A stretch of DNA of 64,000 nucleotides from NCBI GenBank assembly GCA_945882415.1, contig CAMCWC010000002.1, forward strand, positions 1 to 64,000, in the 5' to 3' direction. The position numbers and the translations under genes were made by a program. The notes beneath the pieces were generated by a model. It ran no database searches. It was not told where the DNA came from and saw nothing but the letters and a program-made list of their open reading frames with translations. This DNA comes from Chthonomonas calidirosea (GTDB lineage Bacteria > Armatimonadota > Fimbriimonadia > Fimbriimonadales > Fimbriimonadaceae). This document shows, piece after piece, positions 25,332 to 33,856 of the stretch. The first letter of the stretch is position 1. The number at the start of each line of letters is the position of its first letter.

Positions 25332-25801
25332 GCGTTCAGGCGCCAAATCACGAAGTTGAGCACGCTCGCGAATGTCACCCAGGCCAGGTATGGCACGAGA
25401 ATCCAAGCCGCCCGGGCTTGGATTCGGGCGAAGAGCAGGATCGTGACGAGGATCGCCACCCACATCATTATTATTTCCGCGAACGCCGGGCCAAGCTGCC
25501 GACCGGCGAAGAATAGCCAGGACCAAGCGACGTTCAGCACCAGTTGAAGACCAAAAGCCACGTACGCTGCGGTCTTCTTTTCGCTGTCCGACTGCACGAT
25601 CCAGAACAGCGAGAGCCCCATCAAAAAGAAAAGAACCGTCCAAACCGGGGCAAAAACCAGATTCGGCGGATTCCAGCTCGGCTTGTTGATCTGCTCATAC
25701 CAAGGCCCAAGTCCGCGAATCGAACCCTGCGCGCCGACGAAGCTTGCCGAAAACACGAGGGTCTGGCACAAAAGGAAACGGATGACCGGAGTGCCAAACA
25801 T
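25328..25801 (-). CDS. TspO/MBR family tryptophan-rich sensory protein
   Basis: A 157-residue five-helix membrane protein of the TspO (translocator protein) family, which binds porphyrins and related ligands. The signature is clear: GPWYEQINKPSWNPPNLVFAPVWTVLFFLMG (about residues 32-62) and NVAWSWLFFAGRQLGPAFAEI. Length matches bacterial TspO. Its ATG is divergent from the secreted protein gene at 25904. Bacterial roles include stress-linked tetrapyrrole handling; the ligand here is unknown. Confidence 0.92.
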   Translation of the reverse strand: MFGTPVIRFLLCQTLVFSASFVGAQGSIRGLGPWYEQINKPSWNPPNLVFAPVWTVLFFLMGLSLFWIVQSDSEKKTAAYVAFGLQLVLNVAWSWLFFAGRQLGPAFAEIIMMWVAILVTILLFARIQARAAWILVPYLAWVTFASVLNFVIWRLNA

Positions 25802-25867
25802 TAACCCAGTTTAGTCCTCCAAGGATTTTCCGGCAAACCCATCACAAGGCAGCGCGTAGTTTTCAAA

Positions 25868-25897
25868 TTGCCCGTTATCGGAAAAAAGACATACACT
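25868..25897 (+). promoter_or_regulatory. Promoter TTGCCC-N18-TACACT, leaderless spacing to ATG 25904
   Basis: -35-like TTGCCC (25868-25873) and -10-like TACACT (25892-25897) with an 18-base spacer; the ATG is 6 bases after the -10 element. Confidence 0.6.
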
Positions 25898-25903
25898 GAC
25901 GCC

Positions 25904-27001
25904 ATGAAATTTAAATCGCTGATGGTCTTCGGCCTTATCGTGACCGCCAATGTCGGATCGGCGATCACTTGGTGCCACGACTACACCCTCTATCGGGCCA
26001 GTCAGTTCGCGACCGGGAAAGGCAAGGACTTCAACAATATGGACCCTATGGGCCTCAAGAGTCGGTTGACCGCTCTTGGCTACTCCCTCGCATTCATGGC
26101 ACGTCCTGGGGATTCGCAGGCACTCCAAGCGGGTGACGTCATCATCATCGGAAACGCTAGTGAGGGCCAGCCAGAAGACCACTCGGGGTTTGTCACCGAC
26201 AACGAGGGCCACATTGACCACCTTATTCAGATGTTTGGAAGCTCTGGAATGCCGCGCGACGTGAGCCAAATTGCGAACGTTATGGACCCGGCGTTCGGAG
26301 AGCCACTGCTGCGACGCGGCTGGACAATCAATGATTTGCGCAACCGTAAGCGCACGGTAAACGGCGTGAGCAGCGACAGCATTTATAAAAACAAGACCTT
26401 CCAAATCTTCCGACGAGCTCGGCTCATGACCGACGAGGTGAACGTTTGGACATCCACCTCCGCCAACCCAGAACCGGCCGGCACCCTTCCAAAGATTTCG
26501 CCCACCGTCAACTGGAAGCTCGGCACCATCCAGTACGTGAACGCAACCAACAATAGAATCCAGATCGAGTTCACCCTCCCACCAAATATCATCCTCGACG
26601 GTGAAGAGGTTCAATTGAAGGCTGAAATTCGGCACCAGGCCAGCAACGCTTACGCTCCTGACCAATTCAAATTGGACATCGGCGGCAATGTAAAAAAGCC
26701 CCGACCGTTGCACGGAGGAATCTTCGCAGACCCGACCCAGTACAGCGTCGCCGTGAGCCTCAATGACCCAGAAGCAGCTCTCGTCACTTTCTCAACGCCC
26801 GACGGCCGAAAGATCAAAGATGCTGCTCCTGCGAAAGGTGAAGTTCGCTTCCCCTGGCCAAAGTTCGTGCCAAACGAGGTCATTGAGTACCGAGACCTGA
26901 GCCTGCGACTGAGCGGAGTCGGGACGTACCGACTTCGATACCAGCGGCAAAGCATGAAACTTCGCGACGCCCTCGCCCTGAAGTTCCCTGACATGAAGTA
27001 A
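25904..27001 (+). CDS. Secreted hypothetical protein
   Basis: A 365-residue protein with a signal peptide (MKFKSLMVFGLIVTANVGSA, about 1-20). The N-terminal mature part (C-H-D-Y near 24, then ALQAGDVIIIG and EDHSGFVTDNEG) is reminiscent of CHAP/NlpC-type amidase folds, with a possible Cys and the His of DHSGFV, but the match is too weak to name. The C-terminal half looks like a beta-rich Ig-like domain (VTFSTPDGRKIKD, YRDLSLRLSGVGTYRLRYQ). The start was chosen by the signal peptide and by the well-placed TACACT element. Confidence 0.65.
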   Translation: MKFKSLMVFGLIVTANVGSAITWCHDYTLYRASQFATGKGKDFNNMDPMGLKSRLTALGYSLAFMARPGDSQALQAGDVIIIGNASEGQPEDHSGFVTDNEGHIDHLIQMFGSSGMPRDVSQIANVMDPAFGEPLLRRGWTINDLRNRKRTVNGVSSDSIYKNKTFQIFRRARLMTDEVNVWTSTSANPEPAGTLPKISPTVNWKLGTIQYVNATNNRIQIEFTLPPNIILDGEEVQLKAEIRHQASNAYAPDQFKLDIGGNVKKPRPLHGGIFADPTQYSVAVSLNDPEAALVTFSTPDGRKIKDAAPAKGEVRFPWPKFVPNEVIEYRDLSLRLSGVGTYRLRYQRQSMKLRDALALKFPDMK

Positions 27002-27003
27002 GC

Positions 27004-27810
27004 CTAGCTACGGCCGATCTTCAAGAACTGCAGCAGCGTCTGGTTGAACATTTCCGGACGCTGCCACGGCGCAAAGTGGCTCACGTGCGGCAGGATGATC
27101 AGTTCGCTGCTCGGCAACTCCCGGTGGAGATATTCCATGTGCTCACGCTTGATGAACTCGTCATGCTCGCCAAGCACTAGCGTCACCCGCGTTGGAATCG
27201 CGTTCAGTTCGGCTGCGCTGAAGTTCGGCTCCGTCTTTTGCATGAGCCCGGTCGCCGCGTTTAGCGCTTCCCAACCTTGAGGATTTGGAGAAAGCGCCGC
27301 GAAGTCCGATTGATGCCGCGCAAAGCACCGCTGTAACGCCAGTCCGAATTCGGTCAATTCGATCGTTCCGCTCGGATCCATATTGCACGCAAAGAAGAAA
27401 ACCCCTTGGACTCGCTCCGGCAGCATCTGCGCGAGCACCATTGCCGTACAAGCACCGTCACTCCAACCCACTAGAGCAGCGCGATCAACGTTCAACTCGT
27501 CGAGAACGGCGAGGAGGTCCTTTGCAAGCAAGTGATAGGTTAACGGTCGCTCATCCATCGTGCTACGACCGTGGCCTCGCGTATCGATTGTGATGACCCG
27601 ATACCCCGACTCAAGTAAAGAAGCAACCTGATATCCCCAGTTCCCGCTGTGCCCGAGCCCTCCGTGAAGTAAAACCACGGCCGGCCCTTCACCCCAAGAA
27701 GCAGCCCAAACATTTGCCGCGGCCGACTCCACCATGCGAACTGATGCCCCAGCGGGGAGAGATGGAACGCCCATCGATTCAAACTGCTCAAGCTGGTCGT
27801 CAACGAACAC
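27004..27810 (-). CDS. Alpha/beta-hydrolase fold protein
   Basis: A 268-residue cytoplasmic hydrolase. The oxyanion-hole segment LLHGGLGHSGNW (48-59), nucleophile elbow VGWSDGAC with Ser117, acid segment LVLGEHDEF and His in LPHVSHFAPWQRP form a complete catalytic triad. DTRGHGRS (76-83) is typical of this family. The substrate cannot be told; relatives include esterases, lactonases and haloperoxidase-like enzymes. The GTG start is supported by TAGAAT with a 7-base gap; an ATG 36 bases further in is an alternative. Confidence 0.85.
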   Translation of the reverse strand: MFVDDQLEQFESMGVPSLPAGASVRMVESAAANVWAASWGEGPAVVLLHGGLGHSGNWGYQVASLLESGYRVITIDTRGHGRSTMDERPLTYHLLAKDLLAVLDELNVDRAALVGWSDGACTAMVLAQMLPERVQGVFFFACNMDPSGTIELTEFGLALQRCFARHQSDFAALSPNPQGWEALNAATGLMQKTEPNFSAAELNAIPTRVTLVLGEHDEFIKREHMEYLHRELPSSELIILPHVSHFAPWQRPEMFNQTLLQFLKIGRS

Positions 27811-27817
27811 AGCTCCG

Positions 27818-27823
27818 ATTCTA
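27818..27823 (-). promoter_or_regulatory. -10-like TAGAAT, leaderless spacing to GTG 27810
   Basis: Minus-strand TAGAAT 7 bases before the hydrolase GTG. It lies in the 40-base gap after the upstream metallopeptidase gene, pointing to separate transcription. Confidence 0.5.
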
Positions 27824-27850
27824 TTCCTAACGAATGCAAGCGCCGCTTAC

Positions 27851-29410
27851 TCAGTTCAGTCGGATGACCACACGCTTACCTTCGATGGAAACTTCCCCCT
27901 TGACGTCATTGAGGGTCACTCCCGGCAGTCGAACTTCCTGCTCCTGAATCGGGCCAGGTTTTAAAGATTCCGGACTGCCGGTCAATTGCAAATGAATCCG
28001 CCGGTTCAAGGTGTCGAGCAAAATCGGTCGGGCAGAATCTTCGCTAAATTTCAACGCACCAATCGCTCCTTGGATTGGGATGAGTCGATACAGCGTCCGG
28101 TTTGCATCGATGCTCAACACTCCGAATGGCGTGTAAGTCAAACCGGGCATTACCGACGGAAGAGCAGAGTAGTCGAGAATCAGTTCTCCTGGTGCCTCTG
28201 TAAATCGACTCAGCTCCAAATCAATGTGCCGTCGTCCGTCTGCTTGCAGTTGCTCTTTTTCCCGAAGCAGCGCGGCATAGCGCTCAGTTTTTTCGAGTGC
28301 TGCTTGCGCCTCGGCAAGTTCGCGATCCGATGGCCGAAGAGCAGCGGCGGCCAGCGTCGTCAGCGACTCTTCCGAGGTCAAGAGTTTCGAGTGCCACTTC
28401 GCGCCAAGCCGATCCAACAGCGCACCGATGGCCATGCCGGAGTAATACATTCGGAACCGCACCGGCGATGCGCCGTACAAGTCGCCGTTCACCCCGATCG
28501 AGCCACTCATAAACCCCCTCATTTTGCGGATAAGCGAGTTTCGAGCAGCCTCAGCTTGAGATCCATACCCCTGAAACCCTTGGATCAGCCACATTTCTGC
28601 TGATGGGCTATGGGAAACCATCTGCTGCAAGAGTCGGTATTCGACGTACTTCGCCGTTCCTTCGCTGAACTCAACCGCGTCTTCGTACTGACGTTGCTCA
28701 CTCGGGAGCTGTGATCTTCGGGCCTGTCGTGCGGCGAGCCATCGAATTCCGCTCTCGCGCGCTTTCGCCGCGGAACTTGCATTCAGTGCTTCTGCAAGTT
28801 CGTCGGCTTCAATTCCCAACCAAACGTTGTTTGGCACCGATAGGCTGGGATATCGCACGAGCGCACCTTCATTCGCGGACTTCTTTGGAGCGAGCCGCTC
28901 TTGATACACGTGGAATGCCTCATGAGCGAACACCGTCATCGAGTTAATCGGACTTCCAAACAAGTTGTCCGCGATGAGTTTTGGCGCCTTCGCGGGCTGT
29001 GCGACCACTTCGGCAGCGACGCTCTCAATCATCTGTCGGCGCGTGCTCATCGTGTCGGCAACCACGAGCGTGCGAATCCCGCCAATCTTCGTGGTCGTGT
29101 TTTGTCCGTCGAGGCTAAAAGTCGTCTTTCCGTTCCGAAGGTAGATCTTTCCGATTGGGGATCTCACCTTGCCGGTATAGGGCAAGAACCCCTCGGGCGG
29201 TTTGGGGTGGTTAATCAGCACCTCCTGCTTATCGGGGAAATAGATCAGGATCGGCGTCTTCCGAGGGTCCCACCCGGGCCAAACCGAGTTGGCGTCCCGA
29301 CCAAGCACGCTCCAGACCTCGGCCGCCTGCACCAACAACAGGGGGTCAATTTCCAGAACCGAAGTTGACTGGGTTACAAGCAGCGCAGTGACGGCAGCAA
29401 TGCTGATCAT
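27851..29410 (-). CDS. Secreted HExxH zinc metallopeptidase-like protein
   Basis: A 519-residue protein with an N-terminal signal-like segment (MISIAAVTALLVTQSTS). The zinc motif HEAFH is at residues 163-167, and EGTAKYVEY at 250-258 provides a downstream Glu about 85 residues on, an arrangement compatible with gluzincin-like peptidases. A coiled-coil-like stretch around 365-400 (EAQAALEKTERYAALLREKEQL) separates the catalytic part from a beta-rich C-terminal domain. No named peptidase family was recognised. It is divergent from a padR gene; a 17-bp palindrome covers its start codon and -10 element, which suggests control by that regulator. Confidence 0.7.
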   Translation of the reverse strand: MISIAAVTALLVTQSTSVLEIDPLLLVQAAEVWSVLGRDANSVWPGWDPRKTPILIYFPDKQEVLINHPKPPEGFLPYTGKVRSPIGKIYLRNGKTTFSLDGQNTTTKIGGIRTLVVADTMSTRRQMIESVAAEVVAQPAKAPKLIADNLFGSPINSMTVFAHEAFHVYQERLAPKKSANEGALVRYPSLSVPNNVWLGIEADELAEALNASSAAKARESGIRWLAARQARRSQLPSEQRQYEDAVEFSEGTAKYVEYRLLQQMVSHSPSAEMWLIQGFQGYGSQAEAARNSLIRKMRGFMSGSIGVNGDLYGASPVRFRMYYSGMAIGALLDRLGAKWHSKLLTSEESLTTLAAAALRPSDRELAEAQAALEKTERYAALLREKEQLQADGRRHIDLELSRFTEAPGELILDYSALPSVMPGLTYTPFGVLSIDANRTLYRLIPIQGAIGALKFSEDSARPILLDTLNRRIHLQLTGSPESLKPGPIQEQEVRLPGVTLNDVKGEVSIEGKRVVIRLN

Positions 29411-29425
29411 TTACGAATCGTAAAT
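29409..29425. promoter_or_regulatory. Palindromic operator candidate ATTTACGAATCGTAAAT between metallopeptidase and padR
   Basis: An 8-bp-arm palindrome with a single central base. On the minus strand it contains TACGAT (29417-29422), 6 bases before the metallopeptidase ATG, and it covers part of that ATG. On the plus strand it abuts a -10-like TACCCT (29425-29430) for padR. A protein bound here would block both promoters. Confidence 0.6.
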
Positions 29426-29465
29426 ACCCTTTTGAAGGAAAGAAAGTTCCGGGCAAAATGCAAGG

Positions 29466-29993
29466 GTGCTTGATCGCGCTTTGTCGACGCTTGAACTCAC
29501 TGCGCTGGGAGTCATCTACAAGCGAGGACCATGCTTGGCCCATGCGGTGGTAACCGAATTCTCGGCATCGCAGACTTCCGCTTACCGATCAGGCGCTGGT
29601 TCGATTTACCCCTTGTTGCGACGCCTCACCGAAGCCGGGCTGCTCAGTTGCGAGGACAAGCGCTACACAATCTCCGCGGCGGGGCTCGAGGCGCTTAGGA
29701 CCTGGGTGCTGCCACCTCTGGCCGACTCCGCTGGGGCGACCACCTTAGATTCCCTCCGATCACGGACTTACTTCCTCAAGCTCCTCGACAAAAAAGACCA
29801 AGTCGAGTTTTGCCGAGATGCGATCGAGAAGTTATCCGAAACGCTCACCAGCTGCGTGACCGATGTGCAGCGATACAGGCAGGCGGGAGATCGGTACAGC
29901 GAGCTCGCCATGCTCGGGGCGGTTAGAGAAACCGAAAGTCGAATCGCTTGGCTAAAGGAAGTGCTCGCTGCGATCGAAACTGATCAAAACTGA
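29466..29993 (+). CDS. PadR-family transcriptional regulator
   Basis: A 175-residue PadR-type repressor. Residues 8-75 form the winged helix (STLELTALGVIYKRGPCLAHAVV ... SAYRSGAGSIYPLLRRLTEAGLL), with the family G.IYPLL recognition segment and a short wing (CEDKRYTISAAG). Residues 95-170 are the helical dimerisation domain, like the Vir-type C-terminus. It starts with GTG; AAGGAAAG lies well upstream at about 29436, so the start has some uncertainty. A palindrome lies next to its -10-like element. Likely regulates itself and the divergent metallopeptidase gene (inference). Confidence 0.88.
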   Translation: MLDRALSTLELTALGVIYKRGPCLAHAVVTEFSASQTSAYRSGAGSIYPLLRRLTEAGLLSCEDKRYTISAAGLEALRTWVLPPLADSAGATTLDSLRSRTYFLKLLDKKDQVEFCRDAIEKLSETLTSCVTDVQRYRQAGDRYSELAMLGAVRETESRIAWLKEVLAAIETDQN

Positions 29994-30757
29994 TCGGTCA
30001 AAAACATCTGCGGTACGCCCGGAACGTTGTGCCCCATCAGATACAACTCGACCGTCGCCTTCTCAAACACGAAACCGAGTTGGTCGGCCATGAGGGTCGT
30101 TCCGAACCACTCGGTTCCATCTTTGAATGGTAGCGGCTGATCTCCTGGAGTCCAGATTCCTTCTCGCAATCCGTTCGGCTCGGCGCAGAGATACCCATCA
30201 CCAAACCCTTCACAGATTCGATAGTGCCAGTTCCAATAGCGCCATCGCGCGTCGTTCCGGCGCAGGCGGTCTGGGTGTTCGTTGGACCACGCGTCGTACT
30301 TTGCGCGGATTTCTTCAAATCCAAGCACCGGTCGATTCTCCGTCCAAGCGGTTCGTGGCAACGGAGCGCGAATCACTCGATCAAGCGGCACAAACCCCAT
30401 CCGTTCGTAGAGCGCCAGATCGCGCGCGAAAAGCAACGCAGCCCCCTCTCCGTTACGCTCACTCTCGCGCAATACGCGCTCGAGCAATCGACCCGCAAGG
30501 CCCTCTCTTCGGCGGGAAGGCACGGTACAAACTCCCGCAATTCCGATGGCATTTCCCCAACCAAAGGCTAGAGGCACTGTCTGAAGTGCAGAAACAATCT
30601 GTGGCCCTTCGAACATCGCCCACTTCCGGCGCAGGTCAAACAACGGCTCGCCAAAGAACGCATCGTAGGCGCGGTTGAAATCAATTTGGAACGTTTCGCA
30701 CAGGAGCCTCAGGAACGGTTCCGCCTCGTGTTCCCGGATCGGCCGTATTTCCGTCAT
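29984..30757 (-). CDS. GNAT/Eis-like N-acetyltransferase
   Basis: A 257-residue acetyltransferase. The acetyl-CoA binding motif is GIAGVCTVPSRRREGLAGRLLERVL (R-x-x-G-x-A/G near residues 84-90), and ALYERMGF (about 115-122) is the usual C-terminal GNAT element. The size and the extra C-terminal domain resemble the Eis-type enhanced-survival family, cut short. Substrate unknown. The ATG at 30757 lies inside the preceding ybbR frame, overlapping it by 77 bases; the 3' end overlaps padR by 10 bases. Confidence 0.8.
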   Translation of the reverse strand: MTEIRPIREHEAEPFLRLLCETFQIDFNRAYDAFFGEPLFDLRRKWAMFEGPQIVSALQTVPLAFGWGNAIGIAGVCTVPSRRREGLAGRLLERVLRESERNGEGAALLFARDLALYERMGFVPLDRVIRAPLPRTAWTENRPVLGFEEIRAKYDAWSNEHPDRLRRNDARWRYWNWHYRICEGFGDGYLCAEPNGLREGIWTPGDQPLPFKDGTEWFGTTLMADQLGFVFEKATVELYLMGHNVPGVPQMFLTDQF

Positions 30758-31712
30758 TACTTACCGGAGGTTGTACCGGGGGAACGCCAAAGGCTGCTTT
30801 GGGCCGAACCTCAATTGTCACGCGGACAGTTCGTGGCCGTACGCTAACTCCCCTCGGCGTCACAAGAGGAACCTCGATGGTCTGCGTCTCGCGAATCTGC
30901 GAGGCCAAGATCGGTGCCGTTCGTACCGTTCCGACCCGGGCGACGTTCAGGCTCGTTCCGTAAACCGTCACCTGCTCGGGCTGAGTCGTGTAACCAACAA
31001 TCTCAAATCCATCCGCCGCCTTAACGCTCTTCAAATCGAGCGAAACGAACGCCGGAAACTCAATGGGAGCCGGGGCAAAGGTTGGGGTGATGGAAACCGT
31101 GCTCGGCGTTGCGAGGGCGTACTCAATGTTCGCGCCCGCTGCATTCTGAATCTGCACATTCACCGTGTACGGAATAGCCCGGTTCGGTTCAACGGAAGTC
31201 AAATCGATCACCGCCATGACCCGAGTGGCATCTTTAATCTGAGATTTCGGACCCCGGACCTCGACTTTGCTCGGGGTCGAAAGGATGTCTTCAAGCACGT
31301 ACCGGTTGTCAGAAAGCTTTCCGCTCGTCTCAACCGAAACGGTTACTTCTCGCGTTTCGATCGGCTCGAGCTCAATCGAAACCGTCGGGTTCTGGTCAAC
31401 CAAAAGTTGCCGAAGGCGGTCCGGGACGACCCTGACCGAGTAGCTAGAAACACCCATTTTCGCTTGGTCCAGTTGAACCACCGCGCGAGCATTGTCATCC
31501 ACCAAACCTCGAATGCCCGCGGGATTGCCGCGCACCATCACGCTGATACTTCGAGGCTTGTCCTTCACGTACACCAAATCTTGATCGAGGCCGTCAATTT
31601 GGACCTCAAGCTGAACGTAGTTGATGCTGCGGTTCTGCGCCGAAACGACAAACCAAAGCGTGAACGACAGCGCAATCGAGGCGATGAGAACCGGCCAATT
31701 GATGCTTCTCAA
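30681..31712 (-). CDS. CdaR/YbbR-domain protein
   Basis: A 343-residue protein with an N-terminal membrane anchor (about 7-25) and three or more YbbR repeats (segments around ELEPIETREVTVSVETSG and VTVYGTSLNVARVGTV). In Gram-positives the YbbR protein CdaR modulates the diadenylate cyclase CdaA, and the gene overlaps cdaA here by 4 bases. The C-terminus is Pro/Gly/Asn-rich and disordered-looking; it overlaps the start of the acetyltransferase gene by 77 bases. The glmM gene often found third in this cluster is absent. Confidence 0.85.
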   Translation of the reverse strand: MRSINWPVLIASIALSFTLWFVVSAQNRSINYVQLEVQIDGLDQDLVYVKDKPRSISVMVRGNPAGIRGLVDDNARAVVQLDQAKMGVSSYSVRVVPDRLRQLLVDQNPTVSIELEPIETREVTVSVETSGKLSDNRYVLEDILSTPSKVEVRGPKSQIKDATRVMAVIDLTSVEPNRAIPYTVNVQIQNAAGANIEYALATPSTVSITPTFAPAPIEFPAFVSLDLKSVKAADGFEIVGYTTQPEQVTVYGTSLNVARVGTVRTAPILASQIRETQTIEVPLVTPRGVSVRPRTVRVTIEVRPKAAFGVPPVQPPVSNDGNTADPGTRGGTVPEAPVRNVPN

Positions 31713-32602
31713 TCCTTCACCTCGGCTGGTGCTTTAACCGCTTCCAGCTCCTGTAGATCCTTGGCCGCTCGACGTCCTTTTCGCACGTGTGGAGTCGAGG
31801 CGGGCATTTGCCGAAGTTCACGATTTAACAATTCGCGGAGCTCGTTCGAACTGCCGAGTCGCATTAAGGCGCCTTCCTGCGCGACGCTGATGGTTCCCCG
31901 TTCTTCCGAAACGACCACGACGACAACGTCGGTCGCCTCGCTAATACCGACTGCCGCACGGTGCCGCATATGAACGTGCGTATCAAGGTGGGTCGAGTCG
32001 CTGAGCGGCAAGCGACATGCCGCCGCCACAACCCGATCACCACGAATGATCACGGCACCATCATGAAGCGGATTTTCGCCATAGAAAATAGACCCCAACA
32101 GTGACCCGCTCACTTCGGCGTTGAGCATCACACCATTTGAAGCAATTTCGTCCAGCTTCGCCGCTTTCTCAATCACGATCAGCGCGCCAACGCTCTCTTC
32201 CTGCAATTCCGAAATTGCGCTGACGATCTCTTCAATCGTCTTCGCTTGCAGGTGATCTTCGTGTGCTCCGAGTTCAAGGATGCCAAGCGGACTGATCTTG
32301 CCAAATCCTTCAATGGCTTGGCGAAGTTCCGGCAAGAACAGAATGACCAAGGCGACGGGGCCGAGAATGGTGGCTTTGTCGAGAATCCAGTGAAGCGTGT
32401 GCAACTCCAGACGATCGGCAACGAAGAGCACGATGAGGAACGCAAAGACTCCGATCAGAATTCGCCAAGCCCGGGTGCCTCGAACTAGGAGCAGGAGACG
32501 ATACAGTAGAAAGGCAACCAGCCCGATATCGACGAGCTGAATCAGAATCTCGTACACGGAAAGGTTGCGTATGGACGAAATCTGCCGTATTGCGTCTTCC
32601 AA
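31709..32602 (-). CDS. cdaA: Diadenylate cyclase CdaA
   Basis: A 297-residue membrane enzyme making c-di-AMP from two ATP. Three N-terminal helices (about 17-85) precede the DAC domain, which has the catalytic DGA motif in LHDGAVIIRGDRVVAA and the RHR motif in MRHRAAVGISE. An extended basic tail follows. The start appears to be TTG at 32602, with AAGGAA 6 bases upstream and a TACAAT promoter element at 32619-32624; a GTG 45 bases in is an alternative. Operon with ybbR. Confidence 0.93.
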   Translation of the reverse strand: MEDAIRQISSIRNLSVYEILIQLVDIGLVAFLLYRLLLLVRGTRAWRILIGVFAFLIVLFVADRLELHTLHWILDKATILGPVALVILFLPELRQAIEGFGKISPLGILELGAHEDHLQAKTIEEIVSAISELQEESVGALIVIEKAAKLDEIASNGVMLNAEVSGSLLGSIFYGENPLHDGAVIIRGDRVVAAACRLPLSDSTHLDTHVHMRHRAAVGISEATDVVVVVVSEERGTISVAQEGALMRLGSSNELRELLNRELRQMPASTPHVRKGRRAAKDLQELEAVKAPAEVKD

Positions 32603-32618
32603 TGCCGTTCCTTACATC

Positions 32619-32624
32619 ATTGTA
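32619..32624 (-). promoter_or_regulatory. cdaA -10 element TACAAT
   Basis: Minus-strand TACAAT 16 bases before the TTG start; leaves a short leader containing AAGGAA. Divergent to pheA, which begins 55 bases away. Confidence 0.55.
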
Positions 32625-32678
32625 TCCGCGAAGCCGAAAGCGACCGTTGCCAAAAGGACTCATAATCCATGCTTGGCC

Positions 32679-33773
32679 ATGCCGGAAGTCCCTAATCGCA
32701 CCCTTGATGAGATCCGCATCGATATCGACGCCGTTGACCGCGAGCTTGTTCGGCTCCTGAATTACCGCGTCGGCCTTGCCCAAGAAGTCGGGCTGATCAA
32801 AGGGCGAGATGGGAAGCCGTTCTTCACCCCCGAACGCGAGCGGGCGATTTACGAGAAGCTGACCGACATCAATTCGGGCCCCATGTCTGGGCGACAACTC
32901 GCCAGCGTTTTCCGCGAGATCATCAGCGCCGCCCGGGCTGCCGAAAAGCCGCTGAGCGTCGCGTACTGGGGACCGGCGGGCACATTCACCCACCTGGCAT
33001 CGATCCAGACCTTCGGCAACAGCAGCGAGTTCGTTCCTCAGGAGAACATCCCTGACGTGTTCCAAGCCGTTGAACATGGAACAGCGGACTACGGTGTCGT
33101 ACCGATCGAAAACGCCGTCGCAGGCATCGTCCCCGAAACCCTAGACCAATTCCCGCAAACCAACGTCAAAATTTGCGCGGAAATGTACATTCCGATCCAC
33201 CACCATTTGGTCTCAACGGCCACGAGTTTGGGCGAGATCGAACGCGTTTACGCTTTCGGCCAGCCGTTTATGCAGTGCAAACGATGGCTCAAAGGAAACA
33301 TTCCAAACGCGGAAATCATCGAGACTGCCCCCACCGCCCGAGCAGCCCAGAAAGCGCTTGAGGATCCGAAAGGCGCCGCCATCTGCAATGCACTCGCCGC
33401 CGAAACCATCGGCATTCCCATCTTGGTCGAGCACATTGAGGACAATCCCGCCAATCGAACGCGCTTCATCGTGCTGGGCTACAACGAACCCGCCCGTACG
33501 GGTCGCGATAAAACGAGCGTGATGTTCAACATCCGCAACCGCCCGGGTGAACTGGTGAAAGCGCTCTCCGTCCTGGAATCGCACGGGGTCAACCTGACCA
33601 TGATCGAGAGCCGCCCCGCCCAGCGCGCGACTTTCGAGTACATGTTCTATGTCGACTGCGATGGCCATCGAAACGACGAAACCTTGAAGACCGGCCTGGA
33701 GCAACTTCGGGAGTTCACCCTCGAAACCACCGTCCTAGGCAGCTACCCGCGCCGCGACCCGCTCGATGTGTGA
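32679..33773 (+). CDS. pheA: Bifunctional chorismate mutase/prephenate dehydratase (P-protein)
   Basis: A 364-residue enzyme catalysing chorismate to prephenate and prephenate to phenylpyruvate. Residues about 8-90 are an AroQ-type mutase (RIDIDAVDRELVRLLNYRVGLAQEVG). The dehydratase follows (VAYWGPAGTFTHLAS, PIENAVAGIV and the TRFIVLG motif), then a regulatory ACT domain (VMFNIRNRPGELVKALSVL, ending near residue 350) for phenylalanine feedback. The start at MPEVPNRTLDEI fits the family; the 38 upstream in-frame residues are not protein-like. No leader peptide or attenuator was recognised. Confidence 0.94.
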   Translation: MPEVPNRTLDEIRIDIDAVDRELVRLLNYRVGLAQEVGLIKGRDGKPFFTPERERAIYEKLTDINSGPMSGRQLASVFREIISAARAAEKPLSVAYWGPAGTFTHLASIQTFGNSSEFVPQENIPDVFQAVEHGTADYGVVPIENAVAGIVPETLDQFPQTNVKICAEMYIPIHHHLVSTATSLGEIERVYAFGQPFMQCKRWLKGNIPNAEIIETAPTARAAQKALEDPKGAAICNALAAETIGIPILVEHIEDNPANRTRFIVLGYNEPARTGRDKTSVMFNIRNRPGELVKALSVLESHGVNLTMIESRPAQRATFEYMFYVDCDGHRNDETLKTGLEQLREFTLETTVLGSYPRRDPLDV

Positions 33774-33787
33774 GCGATTCTTCGGGC

Positions 33788-33826
33788 AGTTATCGCTCAA
33801 AAATCGGCGTTTTTTGAGCGATAACT
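33788..33826. terminator. 16-bp perfect hairpin after pheA
   Basis: Arms 33788-33803 and 33811-33826, loop TCGGCGT. The stem ends in an A-run/T-run and is followed by TCTTTA rather than a clean U tract. Most likely the pheA terminator. Its outer half (AGTTATC/GATAACT) is identical to the antitoxin palindrome at 24712-24729. Confidence 0.7.
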
Positions 33827-33856
33827 TCTTTAGCCGGCCAAAGTGCCCTTAAATCC

